Positions 32,447 to 41,094 of a DNA stretch of 64,000 nucleotides are shown here, in pieces. The translations under genes and the position numbers were made by a program. The notes beneath the pieces were generated by a model. It was not told where the DNA came from. It ran no database searches and saw nothing but the letters and a program-made list of their open reading frames with translations. The DNA comes from Nocardioides sp. (GTDB lineage: Bacteria; Actinomycetota; Actinomycetes; Propionibacteriales; Nocardioidaceae): assembly GCF_030150155.1 (NCBI RefSeq), contig NZ_JASLGR010000001.1, forward strand, positions 30,118-94,117, written 5' to 3'. Each line of letters begins with the position of its first letter. Position 1 is the first letter of the stretch.

Positions 32447-33595
32447 TCAGACGAGCGAGCCCTCGTGCGTCGGCCGGTCGAACGGGACCAGCGGGTCGCC
32501 GTTCTTGAGGGTGCCGACCAGGTTCGGGTCGGCCAGGTGCAGTCGGCCGATCGCGATCAGGTCGAACTCCTCGGCCTCCAGGCGGCGCACCACCTCGTCG
32601 AGGTTGTCGACCACCTCGGCGGAGCCGGCGATCCGGCTCTCGCGCAGCGAGGCGCCCATGCCGACGGAGCCGACCGCCATCGAGCGGGCGCCGGTGACCT
32701 TCTTGGCCCAGCCGGCCAGGGAGAGGTTGCTGCCCTCGAACGCGGGGTCGGCGAAGCGTCGGGCCGACGCGTCGAAGACGTCCACGCCGGCCTCGGCGAG
32801 CGGTGCCAGCAGGGCCTCGAGCTCGGCCGGGTTCTCGGCGAGCCTCGCGGTGTAGTCCTGCTGCTTGTGCTGGGAGAAGCGGTAGAAGATCGGCAGGTCC
32901 TCGCCGACGGCGCGGCGGATCTCGGCGACGACCTGGGCGGGGAAGCGGCTGCGGGCGGCGTGGTCGCCACCCCAGTGGTCGGTGCGGGTGTTGGTGTCGT
33001 GCCAGAGGAACGCGTCGAGCAGGTAGCCGTGGCCGCCGTGCAGGGCGATCCCGTCCATCCCGACCTCGGCGGCGGCCTGCGCAGCCCGGACGTAGGCGTC
33101 GATCACGTCGGCGACGTCGGTGTCGGTCATCGGCGGCGTCGGGGGCGTGGATCGGGCGACGTACTCGTCGGGGTACGACGTCACGCCGGGGGTGCCCCAG
33201 TGGCCTGAGGGACGCATCGGGGTGATCGCGGGGTCGACCTTGGCCATCGCGCCCCACAGCGGGCCGACGTGCCACAGCTGGGGCACGATCCGACCGCCGG
33301 CGGCGTGCACGGCGTCGACCACGCCGCGCCAGCCGGCCAGCGCCTGGTCGCCGTGGATCCGCGGGACCCGGCTCGCGTCGACGGCGGAGGCGTGGTCGAT
33401 CGCGACGCCCTCGGTGACGACCAGTCCGGTGCCGCCGGCAGCGCGGCGGGCGTAGTACGCGGCGACGTCCTCACCCGGTACGCCCTCGGGCGAGGCGGCA
33501 CGTGTCATCGGCGACATCACGACCCGGTTGGGCAGGTTCAGGGACCGGATGGTCAGCGGCTGGAACAGGGCGTCGCGCAGGGTCATGTCGCTCAC
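32447..33595 (-). CDS. NADH:flavin oxidoreductase, old yellow enzyme family
   Basis: 382-residue FMN TIM barrel. FMN and active-site segments are NRVVMSPMTRA, GTGLVVTEGVAIDH, RIVPQLWHVG, GIALHGGHGYLLDAF (substrate histidine region) and ADPNLVGTLKNGDPLVPF. It reduces activated C=C bonds of enones, nitro compounds or similar. The in-frame ATG at 33586 (MTLRD) is an alternative start. Stands alone, convergent with the SnoaL-like gene through a shared terminator. Confidence 0.9.
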   Translation of the reverse strand: MSDMTLRDALFQPLTIRSLNLPNRVVMSPMTRAASPEGVPGEDVAAYYARRAAGGTGLVVTEGVAIDHASAVDASRVPRIHGDQALAGWRGVVDAVHAAGGRIVPQLWHVGPLWGAMAKVDPAITPMRPSGHWGTPGVTSYPDEYVARSTPPTPPMTDTDVADVIDAYVRAAQAAAEVGMDGIALHGGHGYLLDAFLWHDTNTRTDHWGGDHAARSRFPAQVVAEIRRAVGEDLPIFYRFSQHKQQDYTARLAENPAELEALLAPLAEAGVDVFDASARRFADPAFEGSNLSLAGWAKKVTGARSMAVGSVGMGASLRESRIAGSAEVVDNLDEVVRRLEAEEFDLIAIGRLHLADPNLVGTLKNGDPLVPFDRPTHEGSLV

Positions 33596-33737
33596 TGGGT
33601 GCTAGGCGGAGGTCGTCCGCTGGGACAGGGTGCCCGGTGACTGTAGGCAACCTCCGGCGTGGAGCAGGGCCGCGTTTCTGGTCAGTGGAACCGGCGGTAC
33701 GTCGTCGACGTCACACCCACCTGCCATCCTTGCGGTC

Positions 33738-34073
33738 ATGCGGCCCATGCCTGATGAGGACCACGCACAACCGTGGTTCACCGTCCGAAGCCACGTCCGA
33801 TGCACCGGAGAGCTTGGCCAGAACATCTACGAAGAGCGGGTGGTCCTGTTCCGGGCCACCGACGCCGACGACGCGATCCGGCAGGCGGAGAGGGAGGCGG
33901 CGGAGTACGGCGAGACGGTGGGCTGCGAGGTGCTGCCGTTGTTCCAAGCGTTCGCCGTGGCGGACGAGGTGGGAGCGGGTGGGGAGCTCTTCTCGCTCAT
34001 GCGGGAGAGCGAGCTCGACCCGGATTCCTACCTCGACCGGTTCTTCGACACGGGCGCCGAGCGGACCTCCTGA
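33738..34073 (+). CDS. DUF4288-like small protein
   Basis: 111 residues from the ATG at 33738 (an ATG at 33747 is also possible). The pattern WFTVRSHVRCTGELGQNIYE, EERVVLFRATDADDAIRQAE and REAAEYGETVGCEVLPLFQ matches small DUF4288-type alpha/beta proteins. It is often seen near toxin-like immunity genes but has no assigned function. No partner is obvious here. Confidence 0.65.
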   Translation: MRPMPDEDHAQPWFTVRSHVRCTGELGQNIYEERVVLFRATDADDAIRQAEREAAEYGETVGCEVLPLFQAFAVADEVGAGGELFSLMRESELDPDSYLDRFFDTGAERTS

Positions 34074-34086
34074 GGGATCGCGACGG

Positions 34087-34719
34087 TCACACTCGGGCGT
34101 GGTCGTCGATCCACTCCGTCAGCGGGCGGATGGCGCGCCAGTCGCGCTTGACCTCGTCGACCAGGGCCGCGGTGTGGATCACCGGGTCGAAGCCGATCTG
34201 GCGGCCGACGATGAGGGACTTGTGTCGCAGCAGCTCGATCCGGGGGTGCTCGATGTCGTAGCCGCGGGGCTTGGTCTTGAGCCGCTCCCCGCCGGTCTCG
34301 TAGCCCTTGCGCACGGTGGTGGCGAGGATCTTCTCCAGCTCGGGGCCGAAGCGGTCGTGGTCGATCGCGGCGCGGAAGGCGGCGAGGCGCTCGGGCTCGA
34401 ACCAGTAGCAGCCGCCGCCGGTGCGGACGCCGCGGGGCGAGACCTCGACGTAGTACCCGGTCTGCGGCGCGATCCCGACGAACGCACCCTGGTGGGTCTT
34501 GTAGGGCACCTTGTCCTTGGAGAAGCGGACGTCCTTGTAGGGCCTGAAGATCTTCGCCGAGCCGAACTCGTTGGCCAGCGCGTCGGTCAGTGCGACCATC
34601 GGGGCACGGACCGCCTCGGCGTACACGTGCTTGTGTGCCTCCCAGTACGACTTGGTGTTGTCGACCTCGAGGTCGTCGTAGAAGTCGAGCGCTGCTGCGG
34701 GGAAGCCTTCGAAACTCAC
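34087..34719 (-). CDS. DUF2461 (TIGR02453) family protein
   Basis: 210 residues: GFPAAALDFYDDLEVDNTKS, RFSKDKVPYKTHQGAFVGI, YYVEVSPRGVRTGGGCYWFE and GFDPVIHTAALVDEVKRDWR. This is the conserved pattern of DUF2461, a widespread family without a known biochemical role. It starts 25 bp beyond the following minus-strand gene's stop, possibly one transcript. Confidence 0.85.
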   Translation of the reverse strand: MSFEGFPAAALDFYDDLEVDNTKSYWEAHKHVYAEAVRAPMVALTDALANEFGSAKIFRPYKDVRFSKDKVPYKTHQGAFVGIAPQTGYYVEVSPRGVRTGGGCYWFEPERLAAFRAAIDHDRFGPELEKILATTVRKGYETGGERLKTKPRGYDIEHPRIELLRHKSLIVGRQIGFDPVIHTAALVDEVKRDWRAIRPLTEWIDDHARV

Positions 34720-34744
34720 CTCTCCAGCCTAGGCGTGCCGGGGT

Positions 34745-35143
34745 TCATGCCTCGGGCAGCGGGGCGATCTTCACCGGGATGTCGGTGTTCTCGTCGACGT
34801 GGTAGCTCGCGCAGACCCGGTGGTAGCCGTCGGCGATCTGGGCCGGTACGCCGTTCTGGCACCGGCCCCGGACGAGCAGGACGGGGGAGAGGCGCTTGCC
34901 GCGCATGATCCGGCGCAGGTCCTTGAGCACGTGCAGGTTGTCGGCGGGCAGGAGTGGGAGGCCGGAGGCACGCAGGATGTCCTTGGCCTTGAAGTGGACC
35001 ACCTCGGCCCGCTTCAGCTCGCGGAGGATCTGCTTGATCGTGCCCTCGTCGGCGACCAGGGACAGGTAGTTGCCCGCCGCCGGGTAGTCGTGCGTGTCCG
35101 GATCGTCCTTCCACCGGACCTCGTCCGTCTGGATCGTGACCAT
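34745..35143 (-). CDS. ParB/sulfiredoxin-like domain protein, hypothetical
   Basis: 132 residues. The C-terminal half has a ParB-nuclease-like pattern: RLSPVLLVRGRCQNG followed by QIADGYHRVCASYHVDENTD, where DGYHR resembles the DGHHR nucleotide-binding box. The N-terminal half is helical (YLSLVADEGTIKQILRELKR). The remote match suggests nucleotide binding only; function unknown. It is upstream of, and close to, the DUF2461 gene. Confidence 0.6.
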   Translation of the reverse strand: MVTIQTDEVRWKDDPDTHDYPAAGNYLSLVADEGTIKQILRELKRAEVVHFKAKDILRASGLPLLPADNLHVLKDLRRIMRGKRLSPVLLVRGRCQNGVPAQIADGYHRVCASYHVDENTDIPVKIAPLPEA

Positions 35144-35307
35144 GATCGTCCTCTCGCCGCCGTGGAGTTCGAGAGTAGGCGAGGTGTGGGGCCGGGTCGC
35201 GCGGCCGAGCCCACGTTCTTCTCGGATTCTCAGGCGTGGGGGCTCGCATCCGGAGCAGAACAGGCGTGTCCTGAAGGGGTCCTCACCCGACTTGCTAGGA
35301 GGTTCCC

Positions 35308-35883
35308 GTGTCCACCTCGCGGTTCACGTCACAGCCCACCTCGCGGTCCGTCCCACGCCTCGTCGGACGTCCCCGCGCCGCCCACGTCGGGGCCGCGGGA
35401 GCGGCACTCGCGCTGGTGACCCTGATCGTGCCGTTGACCGGCGTACCGGCGCAGGCAGCGGCCCCGCCGGCCTGCACCGCGTCGATGACCAAGGTCAGCT
35501 TCGGCAACACCGACGGTGCGGCCGGGTCGATCTACGGGACGATGCGGGTCACCAACGTGTCGACCCGGACGTGCACGATCCACGGCTACGGCGGGATCTC
35601 GTACGTCGGCCACGGCAACGGCACCCAGATCGGAGCCGCCGCCGACCGGACCGCGGCCCGGGTCGGCACCGTCACGCTGCGCCCCCGCCAGAGCGCCACC
35701 GCGCAGGTGCGGATGGTCGAGGCGGGCGACTACGGCCGTCGGCACTGCCGTCCGACCGCGGTCGACGGGTTCCGCGTCTACCTGCCCGGCGAGACCCACT
35801 CGAAGTACGTCGCCTATCCGACCACCGGATGCGCGAACCCGAACGTCCACCTGCTCTCGTCCAAGCCGTACCGCGCCGCCTGA
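35308..35883 (+). CDS. Secreted DUF4232-domain protein
   Basis: 191 residues with a long actinobacterial signal peptide (basic N-terminus, hydrophobic run AAGAALALVTLIVPL, cleavage after AQA). The mature part has the DUF4232 pattern: GSIYGTMRVTNVSTRTCTIH, GYGGISYVGHG, TLRPRQSATAQVRMVEAGDY and TTGCANPNVHLLSSKPYRA, with cysteines likely forming two disulfides. The GTG start follows TAGGAGG. DUF4232 proteins are exported beta-sandwiches of unknown function. Confidence 0.85.
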   Translation: MSTSRFTSQPTSRSVPRLVGRPRAAHVGAAGAALALVTLIVPLTGVPAQAAAPPACTASMTKVSFGNTDGAAGSIYGTMRVTNVSTRTCTIHGYGGISYVGHGNGTQIGAAADRTAARVGTVTLRPRQSATAQVRMVEAGDYGRRHCRPTAVDGFRVYLPGETHSKYVAYPTTGCANPNVHLLSSKPYRAA

Positions 35884-36000
35884 GCAGGCCGACCACCACG
35901 TCGGCGGCCGGCCGGTCCCGCACCCCCGGGCCGGCCGGTTGTCGACATCTTCCTGCTTTCTGTTCAGTCCCCTCACAGAGACGGCCGTCAGGATCGTCCT

Positions 36001-36903
36001 ATGAGCAACGACCACGATGAGCACCGCGAGGGATTCGCCCACGACCTCCCGCAGATGCAGGCCAAGGGGATGGTGCGCCGGTCCTTCGGCCGCCGTGGCC
36101 TGCTCGGCCTGGTCGGCGGAGGAGTGGCGGCCGCGACCCTGGCCGCCTGCGGCAGCGACGGCAGTACGGCGACCAGCTCGGCCTCCGCGTCGGCCGGCGG
36201 CCCCGGCGGGTCGGGGGCGGGAGCACCTCCGGGCGGTGTCGGGGGCGGCTCGGTGTCACAGAGCGGGGTCGAGGACGGCGACATACCCGAGGAGACCAAC
36301 GGGCCCTACCCCGCCGACGGCACCAACGGCGTCAACGTCCTGACCGAGTCCGGCATCGTGCGCAGCGACATCACCAAGAGCTTCGGCGCGGCGACCGGCG
36401 TCGCCGCCGGTGTGCCGCTCGCGGTGAAGCTCAAGGTCTACAACCACTCCGGCTCCGACCTGACGCCGTACGCCGGCGCCGCGGTGTACATCTGGCACTG
36501 CGACCGGGACGGGAACTACTCGCTCTACTCCGACGGGATCACCGAGGAGAACTACCTGCGCGGCGTGCAGGAGGTCGCCGACGACGGCACGGTGGAGTTC
36601 ACCACGATCTTTCCCGCCTGCTACTCGGGGCGGTGGCCCCATATCCATTTCGAGGTCTACCCGTCCCTGGACAAGGCCACCAGCGCCTCGGGGAAGCTGC
36701 GCACTTCCCAGATCGCGTTCCCCGAGGACGTCTGCTCGGAGGTCTACGGGAAGGCCGACGGCTACTCGAAGTCCGTCACCAACCTGTCCCAGATCAGCCT
36801 CGACTCCGACAACGTCTTCGGCGACGGGCACTCGCTGCAGATGGCGACCCTGACCGGCTCCGTCGACGACGGCTACTCCCTGGAGCTCGCCGTCCCGGTC
36901 TGA
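36001..36903 (+). CDS. Tat-exported intradiol ring-cleavage dioxygenase-like protein
   Basis: 300 residues. A twin-arginine signal (RRSFGRRGLLGLVGGG) ends in a lipobox-like LAAC, so it may be a Tat lipoprotein; a Gly/Ser linker follows. The catalytic domain is protocatechuate 3,4-dioxygenase-like: ETNGPYPADG, AAVYIWHCDRDGNYSLYS and ACYSGRWPHIHFEVY, which supplies the tyrosine and two histidine iron ligands. Family members oxidise catechols; exported versions are poorly characterised. The 3' end overlaps the convergent CopC-like gene by 31 bp. Confidence 0.85.
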   Translation: MSNDHDEHREGFAHDLPQMQAKGMVRRSFGRRGLLGLVGGGVAAATLAACGSDGSTATSSASASAGGPGGSGAGAPPGGVGGGSVSQSGVEDGDIPEETNGPYPADGTNGVNVLTESGIVRSDITKSFGAATGVAAGVPLAVKLKVYNHSGSDLTPYAGAAVYIWHCDRDGNYSLYSDGITEENYLRGVQEVADDGTVEFTTIFPACYSGRWPHIHFEVYPSLDKATSASGKLRTSQIAFPEDVCSEVYGKADGYSKSVTNLSQISLDSDNVFGDGHSLQMATLTGSVDDGYSLELAVPV

Positions 36904-37523
36904 GTCCGCCGGAGGAGCAGCTCGAGGATCCCGGCGCTGCCGAAGAGCGCCAGGGCGACGAGCACCTGCCACCAGTGCCGGGACCAGAACGACGAGCCGC
37001 CGGTGGTCGTGGCCGCTGCGGTGTCGGTGGTCGTGCTCGACGCTGTGGCCGACGGGCTCGGCGACCCCGTGGCCGTGCTCGTGGCGGTCGCTGCGGCGCT
37101 GGCGGACGGACTGGCCGAGCCGCTCGACGTCGCCGCGCCGACGGTGAAGGTGACCTGGCCGGTGACCTGGTGCCCGTCGACGGAGAACGCCCGGAACGCG
37201 TAGCTGTACGTCCCCTGCTGGGTGCTGGGCGTGAGCCGTGCGGAGACGGTACGGCCCGCGACGGTGATGTCGCCGGCGAGCACGGAGGTGCCGTCCGGCG
37301 CTGTCGCGACCAGCGAGGCCGGGGCCTTCATCTCGCTGGCGAAGGTCAGCTCGATCCGCGCCGGCAGCGCGGCGAGGACCGCGCCCTGAGCGGGGGTGGC
37401 CGAGACCAGGGAGGTGTGCGCGAACGCCGGGGCGGCCGGCACTGCCGCCAGCGCCGTCAGTGCCGCCAGACCGAGGACGACGGCGAGGGCCGCGAGCACT
37501 CGCCGGTGGACGGGCGCCCTCAT
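36873..37523 (-). CDS. CopC-domain copper-binding membrane protein (YcnJ/CopC-like)
   Basis: 216 residues. The signal peptide ends in AFA, leaving mature HTSLVSATPAQGAV, where the N-terminal histidine is the classic CopC copper ligand. A second histidine lies in SVDGHQVTGQVTF. A Ser/Thr/Ala-rich tether and one C-terminal transmembrane helix (WWQVLVALALFGSAGILELL) follow. The CopD part found in longer YcnJ proteins is absent. Its ATG overlaps the DyP peroxidase stop (ATGA), third gene of the copper operon. Confidence 0.88.
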   Translation of the reverse strand: MRAPVHRRVLAALAVVLGLAALTALAAVPAAPAFAHTSLVSATPAQGAVLAALPARIELTFASEMKAPASLVATAPDGTSVLAGDITVAGRTVSARLTPSTQQGTYSYAFRAFSVDGHQVTGQVTFTVGAATSSGSASPSASAAATATSTATGSPSPSATASSTTTDTAAATTTGGSSFWSRHWWQVLVALALFGSAGILELLLRRTQTGTASSRE

Positions 37524-38767
37524 CCGAACAGCCCCTGGCCGACGTACTCGCCCTCGGCGGCACCGGGCGGGATCGCGTAGACCGCCGAGCCGATCGCCGT
37601 GGTCCACTCGTTGAGCAGATCCGTCTCAGCCAGGCGTCGCTGGACCGGCACGAACTGGTCGGGGAGGGAGGCGGCGTACGCGATGAAGACCAGGCCGGCG
37701 TCCTCGCCGGTCTCGATGGTCGGATCGGCGACGGTGTAGTTGTAGGGCCGGCGCAGGAACTTCTCCCGCGCGCTGTGCGGCCGGGCACGGGCGATGTGGC
37801 TGGCCGCGTCGATGACGGGCAGGCCGACGGCGTCGACGGCGTCGAAGTCGGGGTCGTCGAACTCGTCGGTGCCGGTGAGCGGCGCGCCGTTGTCGATCCG
37901 CCGGCCGATCGCCGCCTCCCGGCTGGGGCGATCGACCTGGTCCCAGGTGGACATGATCGCGCGGATGCGGCGTACGACCATGAAGGTGCCTCCGCTGAAG
38001 TCCGCGGCGCTCGACCAGAGCAGCTCGTCGAAGTCAGCGTCGGTCTCGGCCGGGTTGACCGTGCCGTCGACCTGACCCATCACGTTGCGCGGTGTGGTGC
38101 CGTCGGACTCGATCCCGCGGGCCCGGCGGTAGCCCTCCTGCATCCAGGTCGGCGACGCGAACGCGGCGCTGTCCTTGAGCAGCATCCGGCGGGCGTGGGC
38201 CAGGGTGAGCGGGTCGTCGGCGCAGAGCTGGATCGCGATGTCGGTCTGCCCCCAGCGCTTCTCCAGGGCGTCGGTACGGAACGCCGGCAGGGCGGCGACC
38301 CGGCCGCCGGCCGACGTCGTCATCGCCATCACCCGCGGACCGAAGCCGAACGTCACCGTCAGGCTGGCGGGACGCTCGCCGAGCTCGGCCTCGGTGTCGG
38401 CCAGGGCCGGAGCGCCGGTGGTGAGCCGGGCCGCGTCGTCGGAGAGCAGCCGCATCATCCGGGCCAGGTCGTCGCGACCCTGACCCTTGCGCAGATCCAG
38501 GCCGAGCAGACTGAGGTACGCCGACGGCGGGGTCGCCACACCTGCCTGGTGTGCTCCGTGGAACGGGACGATCTCGTTGCCGATCGGGACGCCGAGACCG
38601 GAGCCGGAGCCGGACGTGGCAGGGCTGGCTGAGGTGGTCGGGGTGCCGGCGGTGCCGCTGTCGGGGGCCAGCGCGGAGCCGAGCGACCAGCCCACTCCGG
38701 CGCTGCCGAGGGCGACGGCGCCGGAGCGGAGCAGGTGACGTCGGCTCCAGGAGGGTTTCTCGCTCAT
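37520..38767 (-). CDS. Tat-exported DyP-type heme peroxidase (DtpA/EfeB-like)
   Basis: 415 residues. Twin-arginine signal SRRHLLRSGAVALG. The DyP distal motif is GQVDGTVNP (usual GxxDG), the proximal heme histidine is in DAASHIARARPH and the conserved arginine in RRPYNYTV. Exported DyP enzymes oxidise dyes and metals; in Streptomyces DtpA acts with copper chaperones in maturation of cytochrome c oxidase. The operon order here (PCuAC, DyP, CopC) supports a copper-linked rather than iron-uptake role. Confidence 0.92.
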   Translation of the reverse strand: MSEKPSWSRRHLLRSGAVALGSAGVGWSLGSALAPDSGTAGTPTTSASPATSGSGSGLGVPIGNEIVPFHGAHQAGVATPPSAYLSLLGLDLRKGQGRDDLARMMRLLSDDAARLTTGAPALADTEAELGERPASLTVTFGFGPRVMAMTTSAGGRVAALPAFRTDALEKRWGQTDIAIQLCADDPLTLAHARRMLLKDSAAFASPTWMQEGYRRARGIESDGTTPRNVMGQVDGTVNPAETDADFDELLWSSAADFSGGTFMVVRRIRAIMSTWDQVDRPSREAAIGRRIDNGAPLTGTDEFDDPDFDAVDAVGLPVIDAASHIARARPHSAREKFLRRPYNYTVADPTIETGEDAGLVFIAYAASLPDQFVPVQRRLAETDLLNEWTTAIGSAVYAIPPGAAEGEYVGQGLFG

Positions 38768-38786
38768 CGGGTCAGGATCAGGTGGG

Positions 38787-39368
38787 TCAGTGCCCCATCG
38801 AGCCCATCGAGCCGGTGGCCTCCGAGGAGGGGGCGTAGCTCTCCTGCGCACCGGAGAAGTCCTTGGCCAGTGCCTCGAAGTCGACGGTCGAGCCGTCGCC
38901 GAGGGTGAGGGTGACGGTGATCGAGCTTCCGGCCTTGATCGGGGCGGTGAGCTTCATCAGCATGATGTGGTTGCCGCCGGGCTCCAGGGCGAAGGTGCCG
39001 TGGGCGGGCACCACGAAGCCGCCCTTCTTCTCCTGCATCTTCGAGGACCCGTCGGAGGTCTGCACCGTCTCGTGGAGCTGCACCATCGTGGAGGCCTTCG
39101 TGGTGGCCGAGGCGACGGTGATCTCCTTGTCGGTGTTGTTGGTCAGCGTGCCGAAGACCGCGCTCATCCCGGCGTCGGCGGTCTTGACCCAGGGGTCGAC
39201 GACGGTGAGGTCTGCGGCGGCGTCGGACGCGGCGTCGCTCGGCGTACCGCTGCTGGCGCCGGTGCTCGGCGTCGCCGACGAGCTGGTGGACGACGCGTCG
39301 GAACCGCAGGCGCTGAGGCTGAACGCCAGCGCGATCGAGGCGAGGGAGGCGGGGATCAGTTTCGACAT
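38787..39368 (-). CDS. PCu(A)C copper chaperone lipoprotein
   Basis: 193 residues. A lipoprotein signal ends in LSAC (cysteine at about 20), followed by a Ser/Thr tether. The copper motif HxnMx21-22HxM is present: HETVQTSDGSSKMQ and later GGNHIMLMKL. A His/Met C-terminus (GSMGSMGH) may also bind copper. It delivers Cu(I) outside the membrane, typically to cytochrome oxidase. First gene of the copper operon, 19 bp before the DyP gene. The frame continues upstream into the tRNA, which is an artefact. Confidence 0.92.
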   Translation of the reverse strand: MSKLIPASLASIALAFSLSACGSDASSTSSSATPSTGASSGTPSDAASDAAADLTVVDPWVKTADAGMSAVFGTLTNNTDKEITVASATTKASTMVQLHETVQTSDGSSKMQEKKGGFVVPAHGTFALEPGGNHIMLMKLTAPIKAGSSITVTLTLGDGSTVDFEALAKDFSGAQESYAPSSEATGSMGSMGH

Positions 39369-39422
39369 CACACCGGCCAAGTCGGTCCGAATGCCGGTTT
39401 GGTTCCCGGCCGAGAAATGTCG

Positions 39423-39451
39423 AACGCCCCTCCGGTGATCGGAGGGGCGTT
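39423..39451 (-). terminator. Terminator hairpin downstream of tRNA-Gly
   Basis: Perfect 12-bp stem AACGCCCCTCCG / CGGAGGGGCGTT with a 5-base loop, seven bases past the tRNA 3' end on the same strand, before the PCuAC gene. Confidence 0.8.
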
Positions 39452-39457
39452 GCGGCG

Positions 39458-39533
<76 letters not shown>

Positions 39534-39574
39534 ATGCATCTGGGGGACACCCTGGGTGCGCCCCAGATGCTACC

Positions 39575-40375
39575 TCACGGTGCGACCGGTGCTGTGGCCG
39601 GTGTCGTGATGGGGGTCCAGGTGGCGAACTTCGGGGACATCCCGTCGCCCGAGGAGGCGCGGCGCAGTCGACGGCCGACCCAGGGGGCGAGGTGCTTGCG
39701 GGCCCACTCGGCGTTCTCCCGGCGGACGTCGGCCCGGCTCTTCAGCGGTCCCTCGGGGATCGGGTACGGCTGGAGGTCGTGGCTCACGCCGAGGGTGTCG
39801 AGCACGTTGATCGCGATGCCCTGGTGGCCGATCGGGTTGAGGTGCAGCCGGTCCTCGTCCCAGACCCGCAGGTCGCGGCCGTCGCGCAGCCGCCAGTTGT
39901 CGACCAGCACGACCTCGTCGTGGGCGTCGACGTACTCGCGGATCAGCTCGTTGAACACCGCCACCCGGCCACGGATCGCGCCGAAGACGCCCGAGGAGCC
40001 ACCGTCGCCGTGGGTGAAGAGGGTGATCGTGGCGCCGCTGCGGCGCAGCTGCTCCACCGAGGTGGTCAGGGAGTCGACCAGGGTGTCGATGTCGACCTTG
40101 GGACGCAGCAGGTCGTTGCCGCCCGCGCTCAGGGTCACCAGATCGGGCTTGAGGTCGAGGGCGGCCCCGACCTGCTCGTCCAGGATCGGCTGGAGCTTGC
40201 GTCCTCGGATCGCGAGGTTGGCGTAGCGGAAGTCGTCGCTCTTGGTGGCCAGGGCCTCGGCGACGCGATCGGCCCAGCCGCGGACTCCGTTGGGACGCGA
40301 GAGGTCGGGGTCGCCGACGCCCTCGGTGAAGGAGTCACCCAGTGCGACGTACCGGAGGTATGTGGGTTCAGCCAT
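39575..40375 (-). CDS. SGNH/GDSL-family hydrolase
   Basis: 266 residues. Block I ALGDSFTEGVGD carries the catalytic serine (near residue 14), block III is LSAGGNDLLRP, and block V DRLHLNPIGHQG carries the Asp/His pair. No signal peptide, so a cytoplasmic esterase/lipase of unknown substrate. The pattern is that of actinobacterial SGNH hydrolases usually found near tRNA genes. Confidence 0.9.
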   Translation of the reverse strand: MAEPTYLRYVALGDSFTEGVGDPDLSRPNGVRGWADRVAEALATKSDDFRYANLAIRGRKLQPILDEQVGAALDLKPDLVTLSAGGNDLLRPKVDIDTLVDSLTTSVEQLRRSGATITLFTHGDGGSSGVFGAIRGRVAVFNELIREYVDAHDEVVLVDNWRLRDGRDLRVWDEDRLHLNPIGHQGIAINVLDTLGVSHDLQPYPIPEGPLKSRADVRRENAEWARKHLAPWVGRRLRRASSGDGMSPKFATWTPITTPATAPVAP

Positions 40376-40518
40376 GAGCCCTATTGTGCGCCGCGGCTAA
40401 GTGGAACGCACAGTCCGGGTGTTGTTCTGGGGGCTGTCTGGGTGCTGTCCGGGGGCTCGGCGAGCGCTCCCGGGCATCCTGAGGCGGCGCCACTGTGGTA
40501 GACGATAGGGTTTCGGTC

Positions 40519-41094
40519 ATGCTGCTCAGCGACCGCGACATCTTGGGCCAGATCGACGGCGGCCGGATCGCCCTCGACCCGTGGGACCCGGCGATGCTGC
40601 AGCCCTCGTCGATCGACGTCCGCCTCGACCGGTTCTTCCGCGTCTTCGACAACCACAAGTACGCCACCATCGACCCGGCGGTCGACCAGTCGGAGCTGAC
40701 CCGACAGGTCGAGACCGAGGGTGAGGAGCCCTTCATCCTGCACCCGGGTGAGTTCGTGCTGGGATCGACGTACGAGACCGTGACGCTGCCCGACGACATC
40801 GCCGCCCGCGTCGAGGGGAAGTCCTCGCTGGGGCGTCTGGGTCTGCTCACGCACGCCACCGCCGGCTTCGTCGACCCGGGCTTCTCCGGCCACGTGACGC
40901 TGGAGCTCGCGAACGTCGCGACGCTGCCGATCAAGCTCTACCCGGGCATGAAGATCGGTCAGTTCTGCTTCTTCCAGCTCACCTCGCCGGCCGACCACCC
41001 GTACGGCTCGGACAAGTACGGATCGCGCTACCAGGGGCAGCGCGGCCCGACGCCGTCACGGAGCTTCCAGAACTTCCACCGCACCGCTATCTGA
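40519..41094 (+). CDS. dcd: dCTP deaminase (possibly bifunctional with dUTPase activity)
   Basis: 191 residues, the exact family length. Motifs: MLLSDRDILGQIDGG, PSSIDVRLDRFFRVF, FILHPGEFVLGSTYETVTLP, RVEGKSSLGRLGLL and the catalytic region TAGFVDPGFSGHVTLEL with its glutamate. The C-terminal lid is SRYQGQRGPTPSRSF. It converts dCTP to dUTP for dTTP synthesis. The close fit to the M. tuberculosis enzyme, which also cleaves dUTP, makes a bifunctional Dcd-Dut plausible. The start is the ATG at 40519; the longer frame lacks support. Confidence 0.95.
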   Translation: MLLSDRDILGQIDGGRIALDPWDPAMLQPSSIDVRLDRFFRVFDNHKYATIDPAVDQSELTRQVETEGEEPFILHPGEFVLGSTYETVTLPDDIAARVEGKSSLGRLGLLTHATAGFVDPGFSGHVTLELANVATLPIKLYPGMKIGQFCFFQLTSPADHPYGSDKYGSRYQGQRGPTPSRSFQNFHRTAI

